This document shows positions 10,346 to 22,700 of a stretch of 64,000 bases of DNA, piece by piece. The translations under genes were made by a program, and so were the position numbers. The stretch spans positions 16,690,907 to 16,754,906 of the forward strand of contig NC_049983.1 of NCBI RefSeq assembly GCF_000003815.2. Direction: 5' to 3'. Positions within the stretch are counted from its first letter, which is position 1, and the number at the start of each line of letters is the position of its first letter. Under the pieces are notes generated by a model. The model worked only from the letters and a program-made list of their open reading frames with translations, did not search any database and was not told the origin of the DNA. This stretch comes from Branchiostoma floridae (Eukaryota > Chordata > Leptocardii > Amphioxiformes > Branchiostomatidae).

Positions 10346-12279
10346 GTCCTAGACTTGTCCTTTGACACCTGTCTTGAAAGCTGTGTTTTACGATAGCCCA
10401 TTTTTACTATTCTCAAATTTAGAAGATTAACTCTGGAAATAATATCTAACGACAAAATTTCTCTAACAAATTCAAGCAAAGACGAGTTATCTCCGTATTC
10501 CTGCGACTCCTTTACTACTTGAAACAAAAACGTCCGCGCAATTCCGGAACAAGCCGGTAGGGGGCCTAGAATGTAATCATTTTGAGGTATTATGTATTAA
10601 GACCTGGCCCCGCCAACATACCAAATATCTGTTCACAGACACAGCTACAGAAGCTCACAGATTCACACGCGCGCGTTCCACACCAATTTACTGCTGCAGG
10701 TGCTCTGGCCAAATCGTCCTCCAACTTCAAACGGCACGGTTGACCCCTTGACCGCCCCTGACCCTTACAATTTCAACAATCAGTTCCGATTAAGTTTAAC
10801 AAGGTCCAGTCCATATGTAAGTACTTCTTCTTACCGTCTGTTGTGACCTGATATGCCCTTTTAGTAGGTTGTGATTAGGAAACATGACTGACCTTAATTT
10901 GACTTAAGTCTGTTAAGTCAAGTAAGTCTTTTCTCTCCATCCTCCTCTCTGTGTTTATCTTTCTTCTATCTCTTCTTTTTCTTCTTCTAATGCTGGACAG
11001 AAACGAGTGGAGACACAGGTGTCACCTCCAAGAGGATGAACTGAACTGAACTGAACTGAACTATCTCGCTATTTCTCTCCACCATATCTCTATTTATCTA
11101 TATCTACGAGTCATGAGAAAGTAATTTCTTGGGTGTAAAATGACCACATATACACCCTTGTAAGTCCGGCCGTCAAGAGCAAAGAGCAATACATGCAGGT
11201 TCATGGGTGCCATTCAGAGTCATGACATACTTAGACGGCCAAAACATGTTTAATCAGAAACTCGCGTATCGTAATACAGACTATTCAAAATACAGAAGCT
11301 TATGGTCTGAAATGTTTGTACCAGTGATCAGTTGAGATTATTTTTCATGCCCATGTTCCAACAGAAATTTCCATTTACTGGTTCCTTCTCATATGTGTTA
11401 ACGATCATAATTGTTGTTTGTAAATATATATTGCTTACAAGTTATTTTTTCAAAATCTATTTCGGACAAATGTTATGTACCAGCTTATCATATAACAATG
11501 TCAGTTATATGCGTTAAATGATACAAAATGTTGCATGTTGCATAAACAGAACCGATATGCTAGTATGCTGTTTTGTACAGCTACAGGACAGAATGTCGCA
11601 AGATCTATATGAAGTGACCAAACACATCGCTAGGTGGCGCACTAGCACTGTGTTTAACAGAATCAGCTAATCGTCAGCATTATTATGACCCAAAGTTTTA
11701 TAAGTTTCAAAGTTTCTTTAACCGTTGAGTTGTTTGGGTTATTGGTTCACAAGACAACTAATACGTAAGATGTACTTCTTTATCTTTTGTATAAAACGGT
11801 GTCTGACCTGCAATCATAGATATACAAAACGGCAAAGTTCCTGGGTGCAAGGCAAAGGTCAGTTCAATGACCTTCAATGATCAACTAGAAAGGCAACATT
11901 TTCGCGAAAAAGTACAATGTTTTCCCTGTAGTCTTTCCTTGAAGACGTTGCGGTTTAGAAGCGTTGTTTGATATATATATAGCGGCATGTCTCTATCATG
12001 AACATTGGTATGTGTGTTAGGTGTGAAGCTTTGTATGGAGTTGTGTTTTATGCCGAGAAGTTAGTTAAGCATGGAGCTGCATTTTAACACTAGTTTGTTC
12101 AGTACGCATCAGGGGCTTCGATTCTAATCATTTGATGTTGGTTGATATAATGCTGGGCTGTTTGATTTCATTTGGTTTATCAAAATTGCCAAAATGTAAT
12201 ACTCGTACGAAAGTCATTGGCGGCTATTGCTGGGAACGTGACCCACAAATGATAAGCTGGAGCAAACATTAAGCTTATT
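10346..12279. other. Intergenic, no gene; short (GAACT)n tract
   Basis: A pentanucleotide run (GAACT)n lies at about 11037-11062; a TTCAG-type counterpart recurs at 42635-42661. Otherwise AT-rich sequence without exon-like frames. Confidence 0.4.
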
Positions 12280-12660
12280 GCTTCACAAATTATGATATTG
12301 TAGACTGTACGTCGGTGAAGATTAGACATCCAGGTAATAGGCGTATGACAAAAAGCAGTTTCTCAGGCAACTGGATATGATTTTGGAAACGGTCAGACGT
12401 TTCAGATAGCATCCACTGNNNNNNNNNNNNNNNNNNNNNNNNNNNNNNNNNNNNNNNNNNNNNNNNNNNNNNNNNNNNNNNNNNNNNNNNNNNNNNNNNN
12501 NNNNNNNNNNNNNNNNNNGTCCACCTCTCGAATCAAACTACCGATAACCAAAGTGGTTATTCTTTGTTTGGGGAAACTAAAAAGGGTCAAAAACCTAGTT
12601 CCAGGGATGTGGATTTTTCACCGACGGTTCCACTCTCAATATCATAATTTGTGAAGCTAC
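12280..12660. repeat. Foldback repeat interrupted by assembly gap
   Basis: CTTCACAAATTATGATATTG at the left returns as its reverse complement near 12636-12655, and homology continues inward through GTCGGTGAA and ACATCC. Inside the arms is the dispersed repeat shared with 10241-10345, and then 100 N. The true length between the arms is unknown. Confidence 0.55.
12419..12518. other. Assembly gap (100 N)
   Basis: Exactly 100 N, a conventional placeholder for a gap of unknown size. It falls inside a repeat, which may be why assembly failed. Confidence 0.99.
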
Positions 12661-12802
12661 ATGTTAACACTAGGATAATGTATGAGTGTGAAACCTATTT
12701 TCGAACGCTGTTTATGTTCTGTAAATGTGTTCCCTGGAAACAAGTCCGGCAGAGAATTTGTTCCGAAGCATCCAAGTCAGTTCTTTCCAAGGACCTTTAG
12801 AT

Positions 12803-13011
12803 TACTCTCCAAGCAGAGGTTAGGCTCCGGCTGTTTTTTTAATTGTTTTTATCGGGCTTTCTATTTTGTCATTGTTATTGAAGTACGCCAGCCAGTTAGG
12901 TTTTGACACAGCAAGATAAGATAAAAAAAAAAATAGAAAGCCCGATAAAAACGACTAAAGAAAATGTTAAAAAAAAACAGCCGGAGCCTAACTTCTGCTT
13001 GCAGACTACTT
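12803..13011. mobile_element. Foldback MITE, ~210 bp
   Basis: The left arm CTCCAAGCAGAGGTTAGGCT and the right arm AGCCTAACTTCTGCTTGCAG are inverted, and pairing continues through GCTCCGGCTGTTTTTTT and TTTTTATCGGGCTTTCTATTTT toward a short loop. A solo arm with the same sequence sits at about 21700-21745. No coding capacity. Confidence 0.75.
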
Positions 13012-13065
13012 TAGATAAACACTCCGGGGAGGAGTCATTCAGGGAGAGAGTTGTGCAGACACTGC

Positions 13066-15237
13066 CTAAATACTTTTGCGGTGAAGGCTAGCCTTGTTTG
13101 TGGACTGCTTTACCCCTGACGTTGCCTCAGCAGTACTGAAGGTCTGTGCTCTGTGAATCCGGCCTTCGCTGCCCTGCTCCTGTGTCATTAGGATGTCGTC
13201 ACCTGTAGATTCGGTGAGGGGCATGTTTTGTGCTGGTTGGTATGACATGTTCTTGTGTGTTTTGTTGCTTATTTTGTGTGCAGCCTGGTACCTTTCGTTA
13301 ACGTTTGTGCGCTGCGTGGCCGCCATTGCAGCGTGGGCAGTGGGGTTATGGTACAAGGTTCTTCTCGGTCTCCTACCCTGTGGCCTGCCATATTTACCGG
13401 TTAAAGCTAGATCCCTGGCTCTGTTTCTGTGTGCTACAGGTACTCCATACGAACTGGCGTGTGCCATCCGGTGGGGTACAGATATCTGTGGGTCTGAGCT
13501 GGTTCGGGGGAGTGTTCCATACGGTCTGATGCTTGTCGTCCTCTGACGAGAAGTTTGGTAACTGTTTTGAGCTGCTCTTATTGGAGGGGCTGTGCCAAAG
13601 GCTGGATGCCTGCCGCCCAGCCTGGCTGATGAAGAAAGGGCCACCTCAGCTCCTGCTGCGGCGTAGAAACGTACCATGTCATCATCCTCAGGGTGTCGGC
13701 GGGATGATGGGGGGAAGGATTTGGGACGTGTGTTCTCGTAGCTGTAGTACTCATCTGGGATCTCGCAGTAAGGGTGTCGTAATCCTGGTCGTGTGCACGT
13801 GTTGCTATAGTTGAAAAACTCATCAGGAATCTCCCAGTAAGGATGCTGAACTCCCGGCCGTGTGTTGTAGTAGGTGAAGTACTTTTCAGGAATTTCTATG
13901 TACTGGTGCTCAGTTGGATATATAGCGTTTCGTGTGGCTGTGTCCGTTACTTGGTATGTCGTGTTCTGGACGTTTGGTCCACTGATCATCCAGCGATTGA
14001 GAGAGATGACGGCCAGCGGCGGCCCCTGCGAACCAGCCGCAGCGTGGTGACGCCGTGAGCAACACTGTTGTCTCCGAACCAGATATGTTACAAGCAGTGC
14101 TACCAAGACTACCCCTACTACAGCTAACACTGCGATGATTCCCACGTGTAGGGATCTCTCCTTCCCCGGTTGTACCGTCACAATTGGAGTTGTGTTGGAG
14201 CTGGTCTGGTCCAGGATGCCCCTGGTTGTGTGGGTTTGGGGCTCTCCTGTTGTTTGAGTCACTCTCCTCTTCTCTTCACACACGGGGCTTCCAGGGGTGT
14301 CTGACACGGGCGCGGTGAAGACATGCCTGTGGGTCTTCTCTAGAGCGTTATACAAACAAGTCACATTCTTACTTTCCTCATGACCAAAGACGTCAATGCT
14401 TCCGTTGTAGCTCCGAACAGAAGTTCCTGCCAACTCTAGCTGTGACGTCAGAAATGACCATAGCAACAAACCGAAGTTTGCTAGACTGGTCTACACCCTT
14501 GGGAACTATCTGTAGAGTAGAGCCCTCTCTTAATGCTATCTTAACGCTGCCGGCATCTCCCCAAGCACGTCTGCACAAGTGTGTGACCTTGAGTGTGTCA
14601 TGTGGTTTGTCAGCTTCTCTGTTAGCTGATATCATCACAAATGACAGGTCAGTCTTGCTTCCAGCAGCGCCCTCTATGTTCAGTGAACTACATCGCATGT
14701 ACTTATCTCCATCAGGCCAAGTTTGCCGCATTTTGTCATATATCCTGACGTCATATTGCTGCAGGTGACCTTTGGTAATACAAAATAGTGTTCCATCCAC
14801 CAGCAGGGCGACATTATGGCCGAAGTAGAGAAAATAACGGTAACTAAGATGCCATTTCATCACCCAAGCAGAATCGTCGAGAGGAAGCAATCTGTTCCCA
14901 CTCATCTCAAGGTGCTTCAGCCCACTTAGCCCTTTGACAGTTTCCCCTGACAGACACGTCAACGCGTTTCTGCTGATGTCTAAGGTTCCCAGCTTTGACA
15001 ATGACTTGAAAGCTTCTGGATGAACGCTTTTGATGAAATTCGATTTCAACGATAGATGGAGTAAAGCTGTTAATCCATGGAACCGGGACGGCTGGACATT
15101 TTGTAAAGAGTTACCTTCCAGTAGCAGTGTTTGCAAGTGAGTCAGGTTTTGGAAGCATTTTGGGTCGATGTTGTTGATATGGTTGTGTGAAAGTGACAAA
15201 GTTAGTAATAATTTGGGGGACACCAAGCCATCAAACC
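13066..15237 (-). CDS. LRR single-pass receptor with EIPDEYY cytoplasmic repeats (5' end missing)
   Basis: The N-terminal frame (about 15237-14500) starts inside an LRR at WFDGL and gives five 24-residue leucine-rich repeats with LxxLxLxxN cores, then a cysteine-containing extracellular part. A second frame (about 14480-13066) continues with a Ser/Thr-rich stalk, one transmembrane helix (HVGIIAVLAVVGVVLVALLV), RRQQCC, and a ~300-residue basic, disordered tail. The tail holds three tandem units of about 24-27 residues built on YIEIPEKYFTYYNTRPG, YWEIPDEFFNYSNT and YCEIPDEYYSYENTRP. The frame change near 14400-14500 is either a very short intron (for example GTGTAG to CACAG, ~57 bp) or a frameshift; I cannot tell which. 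No ATG opens the LRR frame: it runs directly into MITE arm sequence at 15238, so 5' exons are elsewhere or were lost. A cell-surface recognition role is inference from architecture. Confidence 0.7.
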
Positions 15238-15492
15238 AATCTCGCTTCGGTCGGGCCCCGGGATGGCAATTGTGACCTAGGCCTAAGGCTTAGGTCACAT
15301 TTCAAAAAAGGGTCCCGGCCGGGCAGCTTTCGAGAGCGAAAAGAATGACATAAAAGACATCAAAATACACAAAATGTCCAAATATGATTCGTGGGCATGA
15401 TTTGTGTATATTTCTAGGTATACATTTTAATTTTTCGTTTCTTAAAACATCCCGGCCGGGCCCCGGTTTGGAAATGTGACCTAAGCCTAACA
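15238..15492. mobile_element. MITE with GC-rich terminal inverted repeats, plus extra arm
   Basis: The left arm at 15288-15323 (GGCTTAGGTCACATTTC then GGGTCCCGGCCGGG) pairs with the right arm at ~15450-15490 (CCCGGCCGGGCCCCGG then GAAATGTGACCTAAGCC). A third related arm lies at 15245-15285 next to the LRR coding sequence, so two elements or a nested copy meet here. The loop is AT-rich and non-coding. Confidence 0.7.
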
Positions 15493-15630
15493 CGTCTGAC
15501 AAGTTACCTGTTTACGTTTGTCCAATTTCTAGCATTTTTCCAACGACCTGTGAGGCCTATTGGAGGCAAATACTTCCATGCGCGCCTCATACGGACTTAA
15601 ATATATACGCACGTGTGACCCCACCTTTAA
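15493..15630 (+). mobile_element. Solo arm of the long-armed MITE seen at 29313-29629
   Basis: Shares GTTACCTGTTTACGTTTGTCCAATTT, CGACCTGTG and TGTGACCCCACCTTTA (spacing conserved) with the arms of the foldback at 29313-29629. A further related start, GGGTGGGGCTCACATA, lies at about 15683. Probably a rearranged copy. Confidence 0.6.
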
Positions 15631-16063
15631 CTACATGTACATGTGTCTACTTTACACGCGTTAAGTGTATGAGTGTACGTAGAGGGTGGGGCTCACATAC
15701 ACTTGCGCGTATATCAATTACTGTAAATGCAGAAATAAATAAATGAATGCGATGGCCTACATTTCAATAACAACAAAGGAATGGAGAATTATAGCGTCAC
15801 TACTAGTGACCGACACACTTCTGCTCTCATTCCATAATTTCGATCTCCTTTGGAAATTCTCCGCAACATAGACAGATGTTTCATATTTCAGAATTAGAAT
15901 AATTAAGAACAATTAAGCTGAATTTGTCGAGTGTACGTTTGAATTCCCGGTGGTGTTCACTGATTGTTTACCTAGAGAATATGATACAGACATGTCTGTA
16001 TGAATTTTACATAGTTCAGGGACTGATTGCTACACCTGCCAGACTCCTGACTAGTTACCCTGG

Positions 16064-16297
16064 GGGCCAGACAGGACCGGGTAGTTAGCGAGTTGTATTC
16101 GGGGACCCAATTAAGGCAGTCATCCCGCCGATCTCTTATTAGCGCTCATTAGCGCACCGGGGAGTTTAAGCCCGAATGAGTTATCGCTACGCTTTTGTAG
16201 GCAGGCCCCGGAGCGCTAATAAGATATCAGCGGGCTGACTGCGTTTGGTCCCCGAATATAACAAGCTAGCTACACGGTCCTGTCTGGCCCCAAAGGT
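16064..16297. mobile_element. Foldback MITE with ~95-bp inverted arms
   Basis: The left arm runs GGGGGCCAGACAGGACCG, GAGTTGTATTCGGGGACC, CAGTC and TCTTATTAGCGCT. The right arm carries the same blocks in reverse complement and order, ending GTCTGGCCCC. The loop of about 45 bp contains TTTAAGCCCGAATGAG. Short open frames here are by-products. Confidence 0.8.
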
Positions 16298-16565
16298 ACT
16301 GACGATTCTCAGTGCCCACAATGTTGGTAGCGTTCCAAATATGGCACTTACCATTAACGAATATGCATGCATTGCCACTGTCTGTTTCTGTGCGATATTT
16401 CAAAACGTAAGAAACATGCTTATTTGAAATTTCATACCGAAGACTAATTCGTCGATAGATAACGTGTACAAAATACCAATCTTCGAGCAAACGAATTGGT
16501 CTGGGTTGTTCGGTAAGGTTCTTGACCCAATTCAAATCACTTCGTATGGGTGGATGAAACCACAA

Positions 16566-17631
16566 TATGGAACAACTAGCCTTCCCTATAAATAAAACAT
16601 ATGCTGAAATTTTCTAAACTGATGACAACACTGGGAACATACAGGTTATGCCCTTAATGCAAAGAAATGTATGAATTAGCCGTAAGGAATTCCCGTGTCT
16701 GGGAGCTAGCATTATTTTAGCGGCCGTGTCATAAGGGCTACCAAGGAGGTTGTATAAGGGCGCGGACCCGTATTCAACCTCCTTTGGGCTACTAAGGTTA
16801 TAGGGGCAGCGCATGTTGATGATCAAATAATGTCTGAAGACCTCCCACTCAGATTGTAAATCAAAGTATATACCGCCAGGGTTTGACACCACGACCTTAC
16901 GGAGGCCGAGGCAAAGCGGCACTCTACCTTCTCATTGAGATACGTTATTGACGTACATGTGTATGTTAGTATAAGTTTTGTGATCACAGCTACCGTCGTG
17001 ATAACTTTGGTATTTGTCTATTTATATATATGTGTGCTTTGATATTGCTGGGGCGTTCGATAGCCAGCTTGGCTGCATCGTATTGCAATAACAGCATCGT
17101 TATATCATGAAAACAATGATATCCCCTTATTACCTCTACATTGGTGTTTTGTGCAAGAACAGCCCAACTAGTATCAGATCACTATAGCTTGTTTTTTTTC
17201 ATATACATCATAACGTATGACGTTACATTTCATAAGCAGTTAACATTTGGTTTAATATTAACTTATTTCGCATCACGTGTATACATAAAATAGATAACAC
17301 GACATCAATTGTTGATCTACAATTTTCGACATTACACTTAATACAGGTATTTTTCACTACAAATAGTTTACAAAGTAGTTTAGTTTAGTACAAAGCACAA
17401 ACTTGGTTAAAAGGTTAGCTTATCGTTTGACGTTTTTCAATTTTAGAAAGCAGTATTGTTAAAAAAATGTCTGGAAGTTTACATCAGTCATCGTCTCTCT
17501 TCTAGATCTAACGATAACATTACTATACTAGTACTATACGTACGCAAATAAATCTTATTAGTTCTTCCCTTAGTGGACATCAAATCCATTATACTAGAAT
17601 AACTAGATGTATACTGCTAAATACTTATTCG
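16566..17631. other. Intergenic; possible old SINE head at ~16870-16922
   Basis: On the minus strand 16922-16870 reads AAGGTCGTGGTGTCAAACCC, close to the B-box segment of the SINE at 43860-44120 (AGGTCGTGGGTTCAATACC). The rest shows no gene. The SINE call is tentative. Confidence 0.35.
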
Positions 17632-18143
17632 AGTTTTTTTTTTATATTTATTCATTTATTTATTGATCTTTAGGGTAGTCCCTTCAGTTAACGTAGTAAC
17701 TGATTTCCAAGGGAGCCCTATATACATGTTCGCACATGTTCGCACAACGACGGGTTATACCGCCCCTTACGGGGTGACACACCCGTCCGGGTGAATGATG
17801 TAGATCACCATGTGGCTGATACGAGACAGAGGTTCGCCAGGCCTCCATCCGGGTGATTTGAAGTGAATCACCAACTTCCGACAGAAGGATTTGCACCAAC
17901 GCACACCGCACCATCGCACGTGTGGGGGTTCTTTAACGTGCATGGGGTATGGCTCTCCCCATACACGGGACCTCCATTTAACGTCCTATCCGAGGGACGA
18001 CACATGTTTCACTTGAGTAAAGTGAGGAAAGTCGTGTAAAGTGCCTTTCCCAAAGGCACAAGACCGTCAACACGGCAGGCGTTTTCGAACCGGCGGAAAC
18101 TCTCGGTCACGGGCCGAATACACTACCACTGTGCTACGCAACT
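17632..18143 (-). mobile_element. tRNA-derived SINE, apparently full length
   Basis: On the minus strand the element starts at about 18143 with TAGCACAGTGGTAG, a good polymerase III A box. It is followed at the usual distance by GGTTCGAAAACG, a B box. A ~400-bp body follows with TTGGGAAAGGCACTTTA and GTCCCTCGGATAGG, and then an AAATAAATAAATG / poly-A tail at 17632-17665. Head, body and A-rich tail define a SINE. Related, more decayed copies lie at 43860-44120 and 53929-54130. The tRNA part is not a functional tRNA: no cloverleaf is preserved. Confidence 0.8.
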
Positions 18144-18486
18144 GTTGAAGATGATACAATATCAATGGAATAATTTCCTGACACAACAGCTGTATGCGAT
18201 TACGTGTATTCATATACTATTTGAATAATACATTAATGCTTGTAGGAGGCCAGCATTACAGCTTCCAATGACATTTCTGGACTACATTCGAGAATACATT
18301 GTATGACTGTTACAACAAAATCCAACATTTTTCACTATCAATTTATAAAACGGATATTTGTTTAAGACTGTACACTAAAGTTAGTTCCTTTACGTCATAT
18401 GCACAATCCAAATTAAAAAAAATACACCACTCATCATCACACACCATGTGCATGTGCCAAGTTAACATTGTGCTTGACTGAACTAT

Positions 18487-19731
<1,245 letters not shown>

Positions 19732-22700
19732 TTAGTAAAAGCCGTTGATGACCATCAGTCGCATCTTGCGCTTAATTTTGGCCAGTGCTTTGCGGTAGAT
19801 TTCGTTACGGAAGGCGTACACCAGAGAATCGGAAAACGTGGAGGTCTGCAGCATGACGTAAAACATGTCTCCGTAGAAGGCTGCCGAGGTGAGGGAGATG
19901 GCTCCAACTTTACTCAGCATCCCGACGACGAGTATCGGCACCCACGTCACCCACTGCAGAAGGACCACGATCCCCAGCGTCTTGACGGCTTTCAGCTTGA
20001 CTTCGAGCCTGTCTGCTTGGGCGAGCCAGGCCTCCTTCGTGCCGTGGTGGAGGTGCTTGCTTCTGACTTCCCTGTAGATGAGGCCAGCGCAGCAGCAGCT
20101 GACGAACACGCCGAGAAAGCACAACATCACGGCGACGACGCTCTCCGGCCCGCCGAAGGTGCACGGCATCATCAGGCTCGCGGGCTTGGGGATGTCCACC
20201 GAAGCCAGGTCCACCGACCAGGTGACGACCTTCCCCACTCGGGCCAGCCCGACCATCGGTGGCGTCACGGCAACCAGGAAGCACATGACCATGGCGACGA
20301 CAAGGCGGCGCGGTGTCAGCATCGAATGGAACTCCAGAGGCCACACGATGTGGATGTACCTAATGTGGATGTTTACGTAGACTTAGTACCATATTCTGTA
20401 TCGTATGTACATTCATCCACTTAAAATTTGCATGTTAGAATTTAGTTTATCTACATGTACTCAGACCACATTCATTCATTTCATGTATTAAGTCTTTCTT
20501 CTCTTGCAATTAGCCCCATGGGCATGAATTTGCAATAAAACATTCTGTACCGGCAGATCCAGAGGCTGGTCAGTAAGAAGACCGACAGGATGGATAGGAA
20601 AGGGACGAAGAAGGCTTGGGTCCGGCACCACAGAGCACCGGGCGGTTCGCCGTGTACTAAGCTGTAGATGGCGGTCGGCGTGTACATCAGAGACTGGGAA
20701 ATGTCGGTGAAGGCCAGGGCACACAGGAAAATGTTTCCCGGTTCCTATAGAAGAAGTTAGGCATGGTGTCAATGACGAAGAGGTAGATTTGTTTTATTCC
20801 AGGCGTCCGATCTTACATTCATGTTCGGATGTTGTGTTTTATAAGATCTTGCTTACTTACTTACTTGCTTAAGACGAGTCCTTCTGGTCTCGAGCGATGA
20901 TAGCATTCCATATGTCTCTGTCAGTCATAGCTTGATGTAGGTTGTCAACTCCAAGGCCAGTGTCTTTCCTGAGCATGTCTAAGTATGTTGCTGTCGGCCT
21001 ACCTGGCCTCCTCTTACCATGCCTGGGCGTCCAGAGTACCAGGTCAGCAACTATTTCCTTGCTCTTAAGGCAGTGTCCCGCAAACTTTAATCTCCTAGTT
21101 CGAATAAGATCTTACGACTCATCTGTCACTGGAAAATACCTCGCCCGATGAGTCATCGAGCTTTAAACTTTAAAGGGCGTCTTTGCCAGGTCTGAAGCAC
21201 TAGGATGACTGTTGTTAATTATGCTAAATAGAACCAGACAGTATTGCCCTGAAGAAGGTGCCAAATGGTCACCGAAACGTCGGCTTCAATAACACTTGGT
21301 TGGTTGTGTACAAATTAAAGAAAGCTTGTAACTAATTGTGTACGCCATACTTGGTTTTTCAGCGACGTACCAACCTGTTGAGATTAAGCCTGTTAGCCAG
21401 ATATCCAGCCGTGTTATAGCTCCCGAGTCTCTTCCGTCCTCTACTCGATACCTGGCTAAATGACACATTCAATCTCCAACTTCCACTCTCAATCTCCAGG
21501 TACACAGCATGACCAAAAATAACGACATTGTATTCAAGTGAGTTTCAACACAATATATACATTAAACACTAGTTCACCTTTATCCGCTGGGCTACCTATA
21601 TCCATTGTTCTATATATTCCTTGTACATAGCGAAACTAGTTTGATCAACAGGCGGAATAAAAGTTCAAAACTTGAAGTATGCGGCTCCAGATGTCTTTCT
21701 GAGGTACTCTCCAAGCAGAGGTTAGGCTCCGGCTGTTTTTTAACGTGCAAGATGTCAGTAGCTTGAGGGATGAATCTACTCTACTATATACTATATCCGT
21801 TGTTCTCATAGACAGCTTATTTAGGGATTTCAAGTCAACGAATGGTGGTTTCAGATTGTTATATTATTTTTTCAAAAATTAGAATTTTTAAATCATCTAA
21901 ATACACTGTCTTTAAGAATGTTTGTTGTCAGTTACGTGAATATAACGTCGATTTCTTTTAGCCATGCGGTGTGGATAAAAAGTGAACTAGCCGTTTAGTC
22001 ACAAAGTTGGAAATAACTGACCTGCATGTTCTCGCTGGTGGCGATGACGCCTATGAGGCAGCTGTTGCCGAACATGGCCCACAGGATGATGCAGACGAGG
22101 ATGAGGATGAGGAGCGGCTGCAGGTCCGGGTTACTGCCGTACACCCCACACCCCGCAGGGTCATAGCTGGCAACCGTCGTGGTCACGTTACCCGATGACG
22201 TCACGTTGCTGAAGATGACGTCACAAAGGCCAACATCCTGCGCGGCTCTGATGACGTTGATGACACTTTTGTCTTCTGTAGTGTGATTAATCATTCTTTT
22301 TGCTAGGTCAAAGGTCGCGTTCCAATGAGTTGTAGCGAAGCGAATCACGAGGTCTCCACCAACTCGTTCTGTGACGTTGAACACATTTGTGATGACGTCG
22401 GCAGCAATGGAGCTCACGTTTGTGTCAGCCCCGGACGACATGCTTGTTAAGTTCATTTTAAGTAGCTCAGATGTGGACTGTACTGGAATTGAAATTTAAA
22501 ACAAATAGCATTCTTCACTAGCACTATAGTTTCATACAATCCGTGTGTACAGAAAATCATACAACACGTCAAAAAAGTATTTCATATCTGTTAAATTAAA
22601 ATCATTGTACTTAACTGTGAGCAAGAAATTTCACTAGGGTAAGTTTCAAAATCAATCGATATCGTATTTTGACATGTTATGCACTTGAAAAATATCAGAT

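Noticed and set aside
13193-14058. Plus-strand frames opposite the LRR receptor
   Set aside because: Antisense shadows of the receptor tail and transmembrane coding sequence.
17632-18143. Possible tRNA gene from A and B boxes
   Set aside because: No cloverleaf or acceptor stem; long non-tRNA body and A-rich tail make it a SINE.
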